This document shows positions 9,848 to 20,363 of a DNA stretch of 64,000 nt, piece by piece. The position numbers and the translations under genes were made by a program. The stretch comes from Adiantum capillus-veneris. Lineage: Eukaryota > Streptophyta > Polypodiopsida > Polypodiales > Pteridaceae. Where the stretch lies: positions 56,183,209 through 56,247,208 of the forward strand of contig CM043971.1 in NCBI GenBank assembly GCA_014529385.2, given 5' to 3'. The first letter of the stretch is position 1, and the number at the start of each line of letters is the position of its first letter. The notes below the pieces were generated by a model, which saw nothing but the letters and a program-made list of their open reading frames with translations, was not told the origin of the DNA and did not search any database.

Positions 9848-10790
9848 TGTTGTGGCGGTTATGCCGCTAGGGGTGGCTATGATAGCGAGAACTCAACCGA
9901 CAAATAAGAATGTCAGACGAGGACGGAGCTTGACCCGCAGGCGCATGGAAACAAATAGGTGGGTGTCAAATCACCTACTCGACCTTCTAATGACAATCAC
10001 TACCAAGGAAATCAAATCTAAGTTCTCAAATATACAAGTGACTGAAATCCGTACTACGAACGAATGCTATCCGAAACATGATCTAGAGTCATCGAATCAA
10101 CCTCAAACTCAAAGGGGGGTCTCTACACTAGGTAAGGACAATACCCTATGAATCTACAATACAATCTCAACTTGTAACCACTCCGTGCGGTAAACGCGTA
10201 TGAAGACAGGCCGAAAAATACAGGTGACCGAATCTCGACTCCGATGGTACTAATGTGTAGCTCTACTCGCTGCGGTTCTATAGATATATGGCACGCTCAA
10301 TTCCGACACACAGGTAGGGAGAAAACTCACATAGAAGCTCGTGGGAGCTCACCTCGCTAGAAGCCGAATGCGTGCACGCTTGGTATCGGTGCGTAGCTCT
10401 CGCCGTTGCTAACACAATGGCGGTGTCGCTTCTCCAATGGCGGCTCTGTAGCTCGCGTAGCAAGAGGATAGACTCTCTCTCTCTCTCTCTCTCTCAGACA
10501 CAGTCACGGCGCTCAAAAACTCACCTTGATTAACGATTCAAAATTGTGTGAGGTTTACAAAAATTGGCTCTTATACCTCAGCCTTGGAGGTGTGAAAACA
10601 TCTCTAATCTAATTACATAAGCAAGTGAAACTATTTGGGAATACAAGCTGGAAACTCAATTGAGTCCCGCTAATTACAATGAATCGGCTCCATGAAAAAA
10701 ATGAAATGTCGGAAAGACATTTATTACAATAAGTGTTTACAAAAACATGAGTGTGAGCAAAAATGTATAGGTGTGGTCCGCCGCTCAACA
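9848..10790 (-). repeat. Gypsy-B 3' LTR
   Basis: Ends on the plus strand are TGTTGTGG and GCTCAACA, so the minus-strand LTR starts TGTTGAGC. It carries a (CT)n tract at 10473-10495 ((GA)n in sense) about 75 nt downstream of a TATAAG motif read on the minus strand near 10571. It matches 33267-34238 along its length, with single-base changes and a longer CT tract there. Confidence 0.92.
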
Positions 10791-10804
10791 CTCCCCCCCT
10801 CTGT
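10791..10804 (-). other. Gypsy-B polypurine tract
   Basis: The minus strand reads ACAGAGGGGGGGAG directly before the 3' LTR. Confidence 0.8.
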
Positions 10805-10928
10805 GTTCATGTCGTCCTGACATGACATCCTTGCTTTGTCTTTAGTGGAGTCCCGTCGATTTCGGCATCTGAAGATGTGACTCGTATCTCAGGTTTCCAA
10901 TGGTCAGTGTAGGGCCGAATATCTTACT

Positions 10929-13900
10929 TTAATGAGTAAAGAAACCAATGTAGAATGCCTCCTCAAAGGCCTGCATGTGGAAGCTTGGCATAAACATGAT
11001 TCTCCGATAAAAGAGGTGTAATACTTTTGGAGATGGCTGCAAGGCTAGATCATACATCATATCTGTCACTGTGTCGGCCGCTGACAACAATGTTGAGCTG
11101 GTAGCTTTATCCGGCTCGAACACTTCAATGCAAGCCAATAATGTTCTGCAAATATTTTTGAGCATTTGACATGAAAGGTCAGGAGAGCCAGTAAAGAGCT
11201 TAATGGTGCCCGTTAGGGTTTTCACCATGTAGGCCTTACTTATTCTCTCTCCCACCTTCGGTCCTAGCATCCTGGGGTAATTAAGCCAATTTGGATTCTT
11301 TGCTGTGATTCTGCCATGCTCTTGCCAACTCCTAACTTGTGGCACTGGACAGAATGTTGCATCTTCTCTAACTTCCTTGGGTGCCTCCACCAAATAGATT
11401 AGGTAGGTTGGGTACTTTGTCAACCACCCTTTCCTCCATCTCGGCTGGGAGTCCACTATCTTCTTTGATTCCTCCTCTTTCGTGATGTCGCCTTCATATA
11501 GCACGACATACTGCTCCTCTTCTAGCCTTTTCTTTGTTTTCAACACTTCAAACTTTAGTAGAGGAAGAGGCAATGTAGGTTGCATCCACTGTTCTTGCAG
11601 CACCTTAGTATCCAACCCTTGAAGTCCGATGGAGAACAGGAGTCTTCTTTCCCACTCCATGGCCGCCTTTGCACTCTCCTCTGTTGCTTGCTCTATCTGC
11701 TCGTGCAATCTGTTTTCCTCCTCCTCGGTAAGTTTTGATGTTGTGGCCTCTTCTTGTGTTGGGGCTGGATCTTCAATAGTTGTGGCTTCCCCAGTCTCTG
11801 GTAGCTCCACGACTGCCCCGCCGGTTTCTTCTTGCTGAACCTCTGTATCTTTTATCATTTTGTCTTGCAGATCTTGGAGCTGCTTTCGGAGGGCCTCATT
11901 CTCCACTCTCAGTGCTTGGTTCTCTGATGTAAGTAATTCTTCTGCAGCCAATGAGCCCTCCGCAATGTGCAATCTCTGCACTTGCTCTAGCCGCAATTCT
12001 CTTTGCAAGCTCCAGACTTGATCTTCCAGACCGGGGACTATTGCTCCCTCTGGCTCTACTCCTGCTCTGCTAGCTCTTGGTGTGGATCTAAGCCTTAGGA
12101 TTGTTCTCTCCTGCAGCTCCATCCTTTCTTGTAGCTCAATGAGCTCTTCCTTTGTAACTTCCAATTCATCTTCAATTATTTCTTTGGCTTCTTGTGCACT
12201 GGCCACCTCTCTTGAAGCATTAGCAAGTTGGAGGATTAGTCCATCTCTTTCATTTTCTGCTTCTTCTTTGCTGTCTCTCATTGTCTTTGATCGGGCTTTG
12301 ATCTGCTGCAATAGTTGAGCACTTTCTGGATATCTCTTTCATCCTTATCCTCAAGCTCAAGTGCTCTTTCTACTACAGTCTCCTTTAGCTTCAACTCATC
12401 CTTTGCCTTCTCAGGTACTACCCTCTGCTCTTTGTCTAATCTATTCTTGGTCCTCCTCTCTGTTCCTCTCTGTTCTTCTTGTGCTAAGGCAATGCCATAC
12501 ACAACCTTGAGGGCCTCTTCTTGAGTATATCCTGTGTCTATTAGAGCATCATATTGCTCTTTCTTCTCTTGAACTGGATCCGTTGTCTTCTCCTCTTGCT
12601 GTATTTCGGGCTTTTTTAGCACATCCACCTCAACTTCAGTAGTCGTCTCCTCCACTATCTTTTCCTTTCCGTTAGGACTTGGCTCCTCTACCTTGCCCTT
12701 GTCACCTCTTTTTAATTCAGCTTTAAGGTGCTGAACTTCTGCTTTAGTGTATGGCTCTACTGGTTGCTGCTCCCAGATAGCTTCTTGTTCTTCATAAGCC
12801 TTGATATATTGATCGTACTGATCAATATTTGGTCTTGTTCAGCTGGCTCCGACTTTTGTTGGGTCTGGTACCCACTTTTCCTCAAAATATCCTTTTAAAG
12901 CTCGCTCGGCTCTAAACTGTTCAATCAGCCTCTCCATTCTGGCGGCTTTCTGGCTCTTAGTTTTCTTTGGAGCGGGTTTCTTCTTGGTCTTGTTCTTGAG
13001 GGGCTCGTCTTCTTCTTCTTCTGGCTCGAAAACAATTTCTAGTTTCCGCCTTGCCCTTGTTGACACTCTCTTTGTGACCTATGCTAGTCTTCATCTTCAT
13101 CTATCTCTTTTAGCCATTGGTTTTGCGAGGGAGCCTTTGGCCACTGGTCCCTTGCTCCGATAGCTTCATAAGCTATCTTAATCAACACTTCGGCTCCTCC
13201 AATGTACTTTGGCTTCTCGTTCTACAAAGCAATTACTTGCTCATGGATGTGCTGAGCATAATTGACTTCCTTCGGGATGTTGCTCTTTATTGCCCAAGTG
13301 ATTGTTGTGGCAACAACATGTGGTGATGTGGTATACTTCTGTGGCCTTTTGCTGCATATGTGTAAAAACTGGTTGTAGAGCTGGCAAAGCTTTGCCGCTC
13401 TCGGATCTGCCATGTCTTCATAGGTGGCATTTTGCTTCTTTAGCCCATACACTTCTATGGATTCCCGTCTTTCTCTGACGGAGAATCCTTTGTTGTGCAG
13501 CTTCAGAGCATCTGCAATGAGCTGAGGAGTGATAACCACTTCAACCTTTTCCACGTCCAAGGCTGTGAGTGTAGCCTTTTCGTCTTTTTGTATGGTGGTT
13601 TCCAACTCATACACTCTTTGAGTATCTACTCCTGATGGTCTGGAAGTGAAAAAACTGTGGAGACCTGCCCTTTCCAGGTATCTGCTTATCTCCTCTGTTC
13701 TGCTGTAGTCCACTAGTTCTTGGGGAATCATTGGGATATCCACTGTTTGTCCTCGTGGGTCTCTGAAAGTACCTTGGTATATCTTTATCCCCTGTTCTTC
13801 TAACACTGCTTCTTCTACCCAAGTCTTTGTGGGCTTGAGAGTCTCTGGGGGAATAGAAAATGGCTCGGCTTCTACTATTGCTTCCTTGAGTGTCGGTCTC

Positions 13901-13935
13901 TTTCTCTTTGTCGTCGACGACTTCCCCGAATCCAT
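10929..13935 (-). pseudogene. Gypsy-B extra 3' ORF: long coiled-coil protein, broken
   Basis: Reading leftward from ATG at 13935 ('MDSGKSSTTKRKRPTLKEA'), open pieces at 13935-13222, 13066-12839, 12655-12278 and 12311-10929 join through two in-frame stops and at least two frameshifts into one former protein of about 1,000 residues. The N-terminal third ('VVITPQLIADALKLHNKG') resembles in pattern the 'putative plant transposon protein' domain found near plant retroelements. This is a pattern match by eye. A Lys/Glu-rich middle ('KTKKKPAPKKTK') and a heptad-rich coiled coil ('EVTKEELIELQERMELQER') follow. The C-terminal 200 residues ('PRWRKGWLTKYPTYLIYL') I do not recognise. No signal peptide or clear membrane segment argues for an envelope. 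Its position between pol and the 3' LTR is that of the extra ORFs of Athila-type elements. Confidence 0.65.
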
Positions 13936-16721
13936 GGATCCTGTAACTCCAATTTCAAAAGTTAGCGTCTTTTTCAGTACTGAAAGCCGAAATTAAGCTT
14001 TTAACTATCCAAATGACTTAAAAATTGAAACATAATCTATTGAGGGCCTAAGGATGCAATGCATGTGGAAAAATGTGCAATTTGGGTGCAAAATCATGTT
14101 GGAGACATCATACGCATATGATGTCTTTTGTGTCAAAATGGCTTGATATTGGTTGTGCTTGTAGCTGATAGTGCATACACCCATTCTATATGCCTGGATT
14201 TGAATTTGGGTCCCATTTGGTCAAGTTATGGCCATTTTAGTCCTGGTCAGGCTCTTTGCAAGATATTGAGAGGGAATTGGATTTTGTGATCCAAATTGGA
14301 TGAAACTTGGTGGTTTGCTCTCAAATGGCATGTAGATCACTTCTTTGTGGTGGTTGCAACTCTGAAATGCAAAAATCAAGTGTATGATGTCTTTTTGGGT
14401 AAAATTGGACCATTTTGCATTGTAAGCTTGGATTTGGCTTTATATAGGCTTAGACAATGATTTTATGAGATTTGGGTATAGTTTGGATCAAAATTGGCTC
14501 TGCAGACATCATACGCGTATGATGTCTTTTGTGTCATTTTTGCATGAGATTGATTCTGTGGGCTCCTCATATGATAGTAAAGGACTGTGTGTACTCAAAT
14601 CTTGACTTGAAGTTGAGTATGATGAATTTTGACAAGATTAGGCTTTAATAGAGGATTTTTCTCTAATTGGGCTAATGGAGTGACCCCCTTGACCAAATGG
14701 TACCAAACTTCATATGTGGTATGTATTTGATATATATAATGGATATATGATGAGAAATGATCAATTTTGGCTCTGTATGTGCAAAATGACATCATACACG
14801 TATGATGTTTTTTTGGCCAAAATGGTACTTTTTGGTTCCAGATAGCTTGTGCATGTGTTGAACAACAATCCTACAAAGTTTCATTGAGTTTGGAGCTATT
14901 TTGGCAAATTTAGGGCCATAAGTCGGTTTTATGCCCTACTTTGCGTCTTTTTAGTTTCCAATTGGTTTTTCAACTCCAAATCTCATGATACTTTGTACAT
15001 TTGATGTTGTTAGTATATAGAAAGAGGCTATGCATTCATGTGTTCAAGATGATGTGAAAATCATGGTGTGAGACATCATACGCATATGATGTCTATTCTT
15101 GAGAAAAAGTGTTTTTTGTGCAAAGCATGGTTTGTGCTAGTGCCCTAAGCCCTGCTAACTAGTTTTCAACCTTAAAAACCATCAGTTTAGTTAAAAGCCC
15201 CCTTTGTAGGCCTTTCAGTCTCCGAAGTCGTCTTTTGGTGTTGGAGTTGATTTTCCTCGATCTTTCTCCTCAAGAGCTGCATCCCGAGCTCATTTGAGGT
15301 GTTGGGAAGTCGTCTATGTGGTTGGACTCGACTTTGGTTCCTTCTTTTCCACCTTTAGCCATTTGGTTTCCCGAAAGCATCTTTTTCACCATTGGTAAGT
15401 GAAACGGCTTTCTCTTGGGTTTTGCTTGTACACATGTATCATTGATGGCTATTTGAAGCTGCTTGTGAAGTTTCATGGCAATCGGTAGTCCATTTTGGCC
15501 GTTATGCCAAAATGACGCTTTGTGTGTCTGCCGCGGAATCGGTTGTTTCTACCCACTTTTGGTGGTCCAAACCTGGAGATACTCCATGGTTGCATTGTCC
15601 TCAATGTTGTTAAGTTTCTTGTGAAGTTTTGTGTCGTTTCGACAACTTTTTTCTGTTTGCCGCTTGCAGGCTCTATTGACCTAGGTTTTTTTCAGTTGGT
15701 CTTTCTCGTACTTTGAGAGTTAGGAACTCATCTTCTACACTAGGGTAAGCCACCTATTGGTTCTTGCATGGTTTGGTTAGGTGGTTGTGCCTCCACCTAG
15801 CATTCTACCCATTTTCCCGTCTGCTCTTGTTTCTTCGTTTTGGTTAGTTTTCACGACAAAAGTTAGTGGTAAGCATCAAAAGCTTATGGCAATGAGTCTA
15901 CCTCTCATATCTGGAGTCCTCTGAGCTCTCGTAGCAGTCGTAGAAGGCTGTAGAAGGTCGGATGCTCTTGTGTGCTCTTTGCTCTCTCCAAGTGGGTATT
16001 AGTGTAAATGAGCTTGTAAGTGAGGTAAAAAATACTTAACTTTGGACTTCTCGGCTCACTTGTTACCAAATTTGACATGTGCTCCTATCTCGTTGTGAAA
16101 TGCACTTTAGGATTTGAAATTTCTCAATTTGGACTCCGTTTGACCTGTTTCTGAGAAATCTGTCCACTTTGCCAAAATTCTGCCATTTCGGACTTTCCGC
16201 AACTTTTCCCGAATTGTACCCAATTTTTACCATGGGTTGCCCTTGTCATTAGGATCATCAGCATCTATTCTTTTCTTTTTTCTGATCTCGCTTCACCTGC
16301 TTGTTTTATTTTTCTTTTACTTTTATTAAGAAAATCCTAAAAAATAAAGGAAAATCGCAAATTGAAGCCAAAAAATTCCCAAAATACACAATAATTAGCT
16401 GGTAACCCTGTGTATATGTGTATACACTTATTTGTGGTTTCTCGGCTTGGATTACCACTTTTTTTCACTTTTTGGCTCCAAAAACACGCATATTTAGTCG
16501 TATTTACAAACTTAGAGACTCAAATTCATTATTTGATCTCTTATTATTGCAAAACAAAGTATATAAGGGCATAGATATTATCAATATCCGCAATCAAACA
16601 TAAAAAATTCAAAATCATGTAAGACACTACCCTTGTAATATCATTTTCTTTGTCCTTATTGCTTGTAGTTCCTGTATACCTGTATACCTCCTCCCCTCCT
16701 ACTCTGAGTCCTCCCGGACGA
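13936..16721 (-). repeat. Gypsy-B 3' non-coding region with four 22-bp palindromes
   Basis: There is no coding frame. The palindrome GACATCATAC-NN-GTATGATGTC-like (perfect at 14505-14526) occurs at 14104-14125, 14505-14526, 14788-14809 and 15072-15093, and a half site at about 14381. The spacing of 283-284 between the last three suggests degenerate tandem units with one palindrome each. The same palindrome is in the Gypsy-B leader and in element E. The rest (15100-16720) shows no further structure that I can name. Confidence 0.8.
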
Positions 16722-17414
16722 CTATGAAGTGTCTGAGGGTGAAGCATTGTAGTTGTTGTGGTCATGCTTGGTCAATTCAATTGTAGAGCGATGAAATAGC
16801 AATATTTCCAATAATGCCGCTCTTTGTTTGATTGTCAGGTTTTTGGGCAATATTTGGGTTGTCTGTAGCACTTTTGGAGTAGAATCAATATCTGGATTCT
16901 TCTTTACATTGTTATCCTTGTTGATAATCAAAATTTGCTTCCGATTTGCTTGTGCTTGCCACAAACTCTTTGCTACCCAAATCTGCTTGACTTTAGGTTG
17001 TGACGTCTCTGTCCTTGAGTACTTAGGATTCCCTGGTGATTGTACTGAAGGGAGTTTCTGCTTACAAATCTTTGGAATCCAAATTTCCTTGCTATGGCTT
17101 TGTGCTGTCATCAACTTCTTTGGAATCCAGATCTGTTTCACTGGATTTGACTGTCTGAAATCACTCTGTTGGATGGTGTTGAAGACTTTGTTTTCCACCT
17201 TTGTTCTCTCTGGCACAACCTTCTTTGGCCTCCATACCAACTTTGAGTCTGTCTTTATCCACGGTTGAGCTGTGCTTTTATTTGCTGTCTTCTTTACCCA
17301 TTTCTGAGAGTTCTTCGTTGAGGAGCATTCCGGTTGTGTAGAAGTGGCTTTTGGTTGCCTTTGCTCCTTCTTTACCTCTTGAGGTCGTTTACCCTTAGTC
17401 ATTGGATTCTTCAT
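16722..17414 (-). pseudogene. Gypsy-B basic tail with repeated W-[IV]-P-K motifs
   Basis: An open frame of 230 codons is rich in Lys, Gln and Ser. The motif [QK]-x-[IV]-W-[IV]-P-K or a variant occurs about six times ('QKWVKK', 'LVWRPKK', 'QIWIPKK', 'EIWIPK', 'QIWVAK'). Related motifs recur in the tails of Gypsy-A and C at the matching place. The frame overlaps the end of PR2 (17395) by 20 bases in another frame. Whether that is a recent 1-base indel or a normal frameshift cannot be told. The function is unknown. Nucleic-acid binding is a guess from the basic and aromatic composition. Confidence 0.6.
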
Positions 17415-17829
17415 CTTGCACCTGTTTGGTTGCTTTGGAGAATGGAATTGATTGACTTTCCTCCTCGTATTTGATGTTAACTGAATTAGAGCTCCAATTA
17501 ATCATCGCATTGTATTGCTTTTTCCATGGTTGTCCTAGCAACAACGGATGTTGCGTAGCTTTGTCTTCAACCACATAAAACATATGAGGATACACATATT
17601 GATTTATCTGTATGTGGAGCACTGTGCATCCGATTGCTTTAATTGAGTGTTCTGAATAACTCTTCAACTCCTGTTTAGTAGTTTGCAGCTTAGTGTCATG
17701 TTTCAATTGCTTGTACAAACTGACTGAAAGCAGGTTAGCTTGTGCTCCTGAATCCAATAGTGCTCTGGCTTTAACCTGGTTTGTGCCCACTTTGACCTCG
17801 ATGATGGGTTCTACTTTGTCTTCACCCAT
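17395..17829 (-). pseudogene. Gypsy-B second retropepsin-like domain (PR2)
   Basis: This is 144 codons with the retropepsin signature 'ALLDSGAQANLLS' (catalytic Asp at residue 26) and the second signature 'PLLLGQPWKKQYNAMINW' near residue 95-115. Length and spacing are those of a complete retroviral-type aspartic protease monomer. It lies after the integrase C-terminus, not between gag and RT. The upstream PR1 of the same element lacks the triad, so PR2 is the better candidate for the working protease of this lineage. The frame is open here, but neighbours on both sides are broken. Confidence 0.8.
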
Positions 17830-17925
17830 TTCAGAAACACTGACTGCGTTTATTCGTAAGGCTCCTTCATTGTGCTGTCTCTGACGCAGTAGTCTTCTTT
17901 TCTACATTCTTTCTTTTGCTTCTGC

Positions 17926-18409
17926 TTACGCTTCCTCAACAATCTTTTTCTTTTTCTGAAGTCGCAGCTTATCTTGATGTATTTTGAGAAGCATGTCCTG
18001 GGTTAGTGGCAAATGATACTTCTTCAATCTGCATCCACTAATCCAGTTTGGCATTTCTTCTCCGTCTAATGTAGCAAGCTTGACGGCCCCACTTGGTGAT
18101 AGATCTTTAATAACAAGAGATCCCATCCCTCGCTTTTTAAGTTTTTTTGCATGCTGTTTTAGAGTGTATACTAGGACAAAGTCCCCAATCGTAAACTCTT
18201 TAGTTCGGACATGCTTATCAAAGAACTCTTTTTATCGCCTTTTCTGAGCGTAGATTGAAGCCACGGCTTTCAAGCGAAGCTCATCTAGCTTTCAAGGTCG
18301 TCTATTCTATCTGAAAGCTCATGTCCTGTCCACTCTAATTCCTTAGCTACTCTCAACGTTGGAATTAAAAATTCTATTGGTAAAATAACATTCAAACCGA
18401 AAACTGGTG
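17926..18409 (-). pseudogene. Gypsy-B integrase C-terminal remnant
   Basis: 'TPVFGLNVILPIEFLIPTLR' (from about 18409) matches the stretch after the integrase catalytic core in plant gypsy elements, where it normally reads 'P..LVYG.EAVLPIE'. After stops near 18284 and 18235, 'FFDKHVRTKEFTIGDFVLVY' and 'KDLSPSGAVKLATLDGEEM' give the C-terminal integrase fold. The zinc domain and the D-D-E core are missing. The fragment is fused in frame to PR1 upstream, which marks an internal deletion. Confidence 0.8.
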
Positions 18410-19304
18410 TATCAATCTTTTCAGTCTCCTTTTCGAGTACAGCTCTCATCATGAAGTACGGAACCACATCATATCCATCTTTATCACAGAACTTCGTTGT
18501 GGGACCATCTTGAATTGCACAAACATCTAGGGTTGCTAGAATGTGTGTCCATTCTAATGGTTCAAGTGCATCCTCTGGAGAGGGTTCACCTATATAAGTT
18601 TCGTCTTCAATTTCCCTTTCTAAAACACATTCTTCGCGCTTCAGACTTCCACAGTTCGAAGCTCCACACATCCATAACTCTTTGGGTTTGCCTAACCAAG
18701 CTAGAAACTCTGATCCTGCCAAAGTAGCTGAATCAAACTCTTCAACTGGTGTTTGGTTCACATCCTTGTAGCTATGGTCTTTTAGGTTCACACGCATAGT
18801 GGTTTCCATATGTCTCAGGTATATGTGGTCGTAACCCCAATCCTGGACCATTTTCAACTGTCTCATGAACGGTCTTCCAAGTATAATATCATAGTTATTC
18901 TCCTTGTCAAAGTCAACAATAGCAAAGGTATGCTCGTACTCAATTCCGCAAGAAGTCACTACGACTTTCTCTAATAGTCCCAAAGGTCTCTCCATATGTC
19001 TGTCCGCTAGTTGGAGTTTCAACCTCATTTTTCTTATCGCCGGTTTTCCCCATTTTTTCCCGATTTCTTTCGTAGCAATGGCTACCCCAGCCCTGCTGTT
19101 AAGCATTGCAATCGTGTTAACTCCCTGGAATTCAACTGGTAAGGTTGTATTCCCCTCTTCGCCTTCGCAATACTCTCCGACCTTGTTCAAGGGTACATGC
19201 TTAGTGTTTTTTGTGGCTTACTCAGCTCTCATATGCCCTCTTGCAGTTGGGTCTTTTATCCCAAATTTCTCCAAGCATTTTCCTAAAGTTGCCCACATGT
19301 TTGG
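18410..19304 (-). pseudogene. Gypsy-B first protease-like domain (PR1), triad lost
   Basis: The frame 19190-18285 begins in 'NKVGEYCEGEEGNTTLPVEF', which aligns with 'NELGQYFEGDESNATLPITT' just before PR1 in Gypsy-C. The active-site loop reads 'IAMLNSRAGVAIAT', with N-S-R where D-T/S-G is expected. The second signature is conserved ('YDIILGRPFMRQLKMVQDWG'). After 'VVPYFMMRAVLEKETEKID' the frame enters the integrase C-terminus near 18410. A stop separates the fragment from the upstream linker at about 19305 and another lies near 19220. Confidence 0.75.
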
Positions 19305-20363
19305 TCATAGTCTCAAAAGCTCAGCTAGGGTGATAGTGCATGTCACTGGTGTTGACAAAATCTCTATCAATCCTTGCGAGTCCATAATTTTTTTTGAAGA
19401 GATTCCTCGTGAGGGAAGCGCTCTAATCTCAGATTTTGCTTCATATTCTCCTAAGTATGAAGGTAAGGTATTCAGTGAATGAGGTTTACTCTCTACTATT
19501 CTAACAGAGCCTCCATCTCCCCAGTAAGAATGCAAATCTAAGTCCACTTGAGATCCTGCCTCAAATTCCTCTATGGGAGGATTCCTGATATCCTTTTCTC
19601 CATTAGTCTGATTATCTTGACAACTCAGCTCGTTTGCCAAGTTTGCCTCTCTCACTTGTTTCCAAAACTCATTGTAATCCTCATCTCTTTCGTAAGACCT
19701 CTGTATCACAAGATGAAAACTCTCTATTTCTTGATCTGTTGTCTTCATCACTATACGTTCATCCCCGTGCATTTTTTCAGGCTTTTGTGCACTGTTAGGC
19801 TTTTCAACTACCTGTGAGAGGATAGTCTCTTGATGAATTGGGTTTTCCGCTCCACAATTCATTGGTTCTCTAGGCGGTTCTAACAAGGCTTGTGTAGTCT
19901 CAATTATTCTCTGACACATTTCGAGTCTTTGCTTTTCCAATTCCGCGTTTGGATAAGTCAACCACCGTTGTTCTTGTGTTTGGTTTCTCTTTAATCTCTC
20001 TTCGTAAGCTCTCATCAGTGCATCCAATGGTTCGTGTACTTTGTCGACTAACACTGATCCCCTTGAGCTCACGCTCGTTGTCTCTTTGACGCTCTTCAGT
20101 TTCGACTTTTCAGAGTCCATTTCCTGTATTCTGTTTTGACTCTCAAGTTTCTCTAATCTATCTTTTGTTTGTTTTAATTCCTCAGCTAGAATCGCGTCTT
20201 GCTGTTCTTTTTTCAGTTTCATGCGTGCTTTCCTAGCTTTCCATGTGTTTCTATGGCTTCGTCGTCCTTGACTAGCCAATTCAGTCTCTAACTTTTCATT
20301 CTCTGGTTCTCTAGTGGTTTTCTTTGCTTGAGTTCTAGTAACAACTTGCGTTGGTATCAGAGT
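19305..20363 (-). pseudogene. Gypsy-B gag-protease linker, coiled coil
   Basis: The open frame 20279-19305 (324 codons) continues upstream without a stop to about 20340. It starts with a basic stretch ('SQGRRSHRNTWKARKARMKL') and a Lys/Glu-rich coiled coil of about 60 residues, followed by acidic sequence. The last part ('GLIEILSTPVTCTITLAELLRL') sits where Gypsy-A and C have 'VDFMSSEVRTTIIAKLY'. It has no catalytic motif. It is the spacer between Gag and PR1. Confidence 0.6.

Noticed and set aside
11629-12524. Plus-strand Ser-rich frames opposite the Gypsy-B 3' ORF
   Set aside because: They are shadows of the Glu/Lys-rich coiled-coil frame on the other strand.
14104-15093. Regularly spaced palindromic repeats resembling a CRISPR array
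   Set aside because: Only a few copies with spacers of 125-540 bases, inside plant retrotransposons. There are no cas genes, and the spacers are themselves degenerate repeats.
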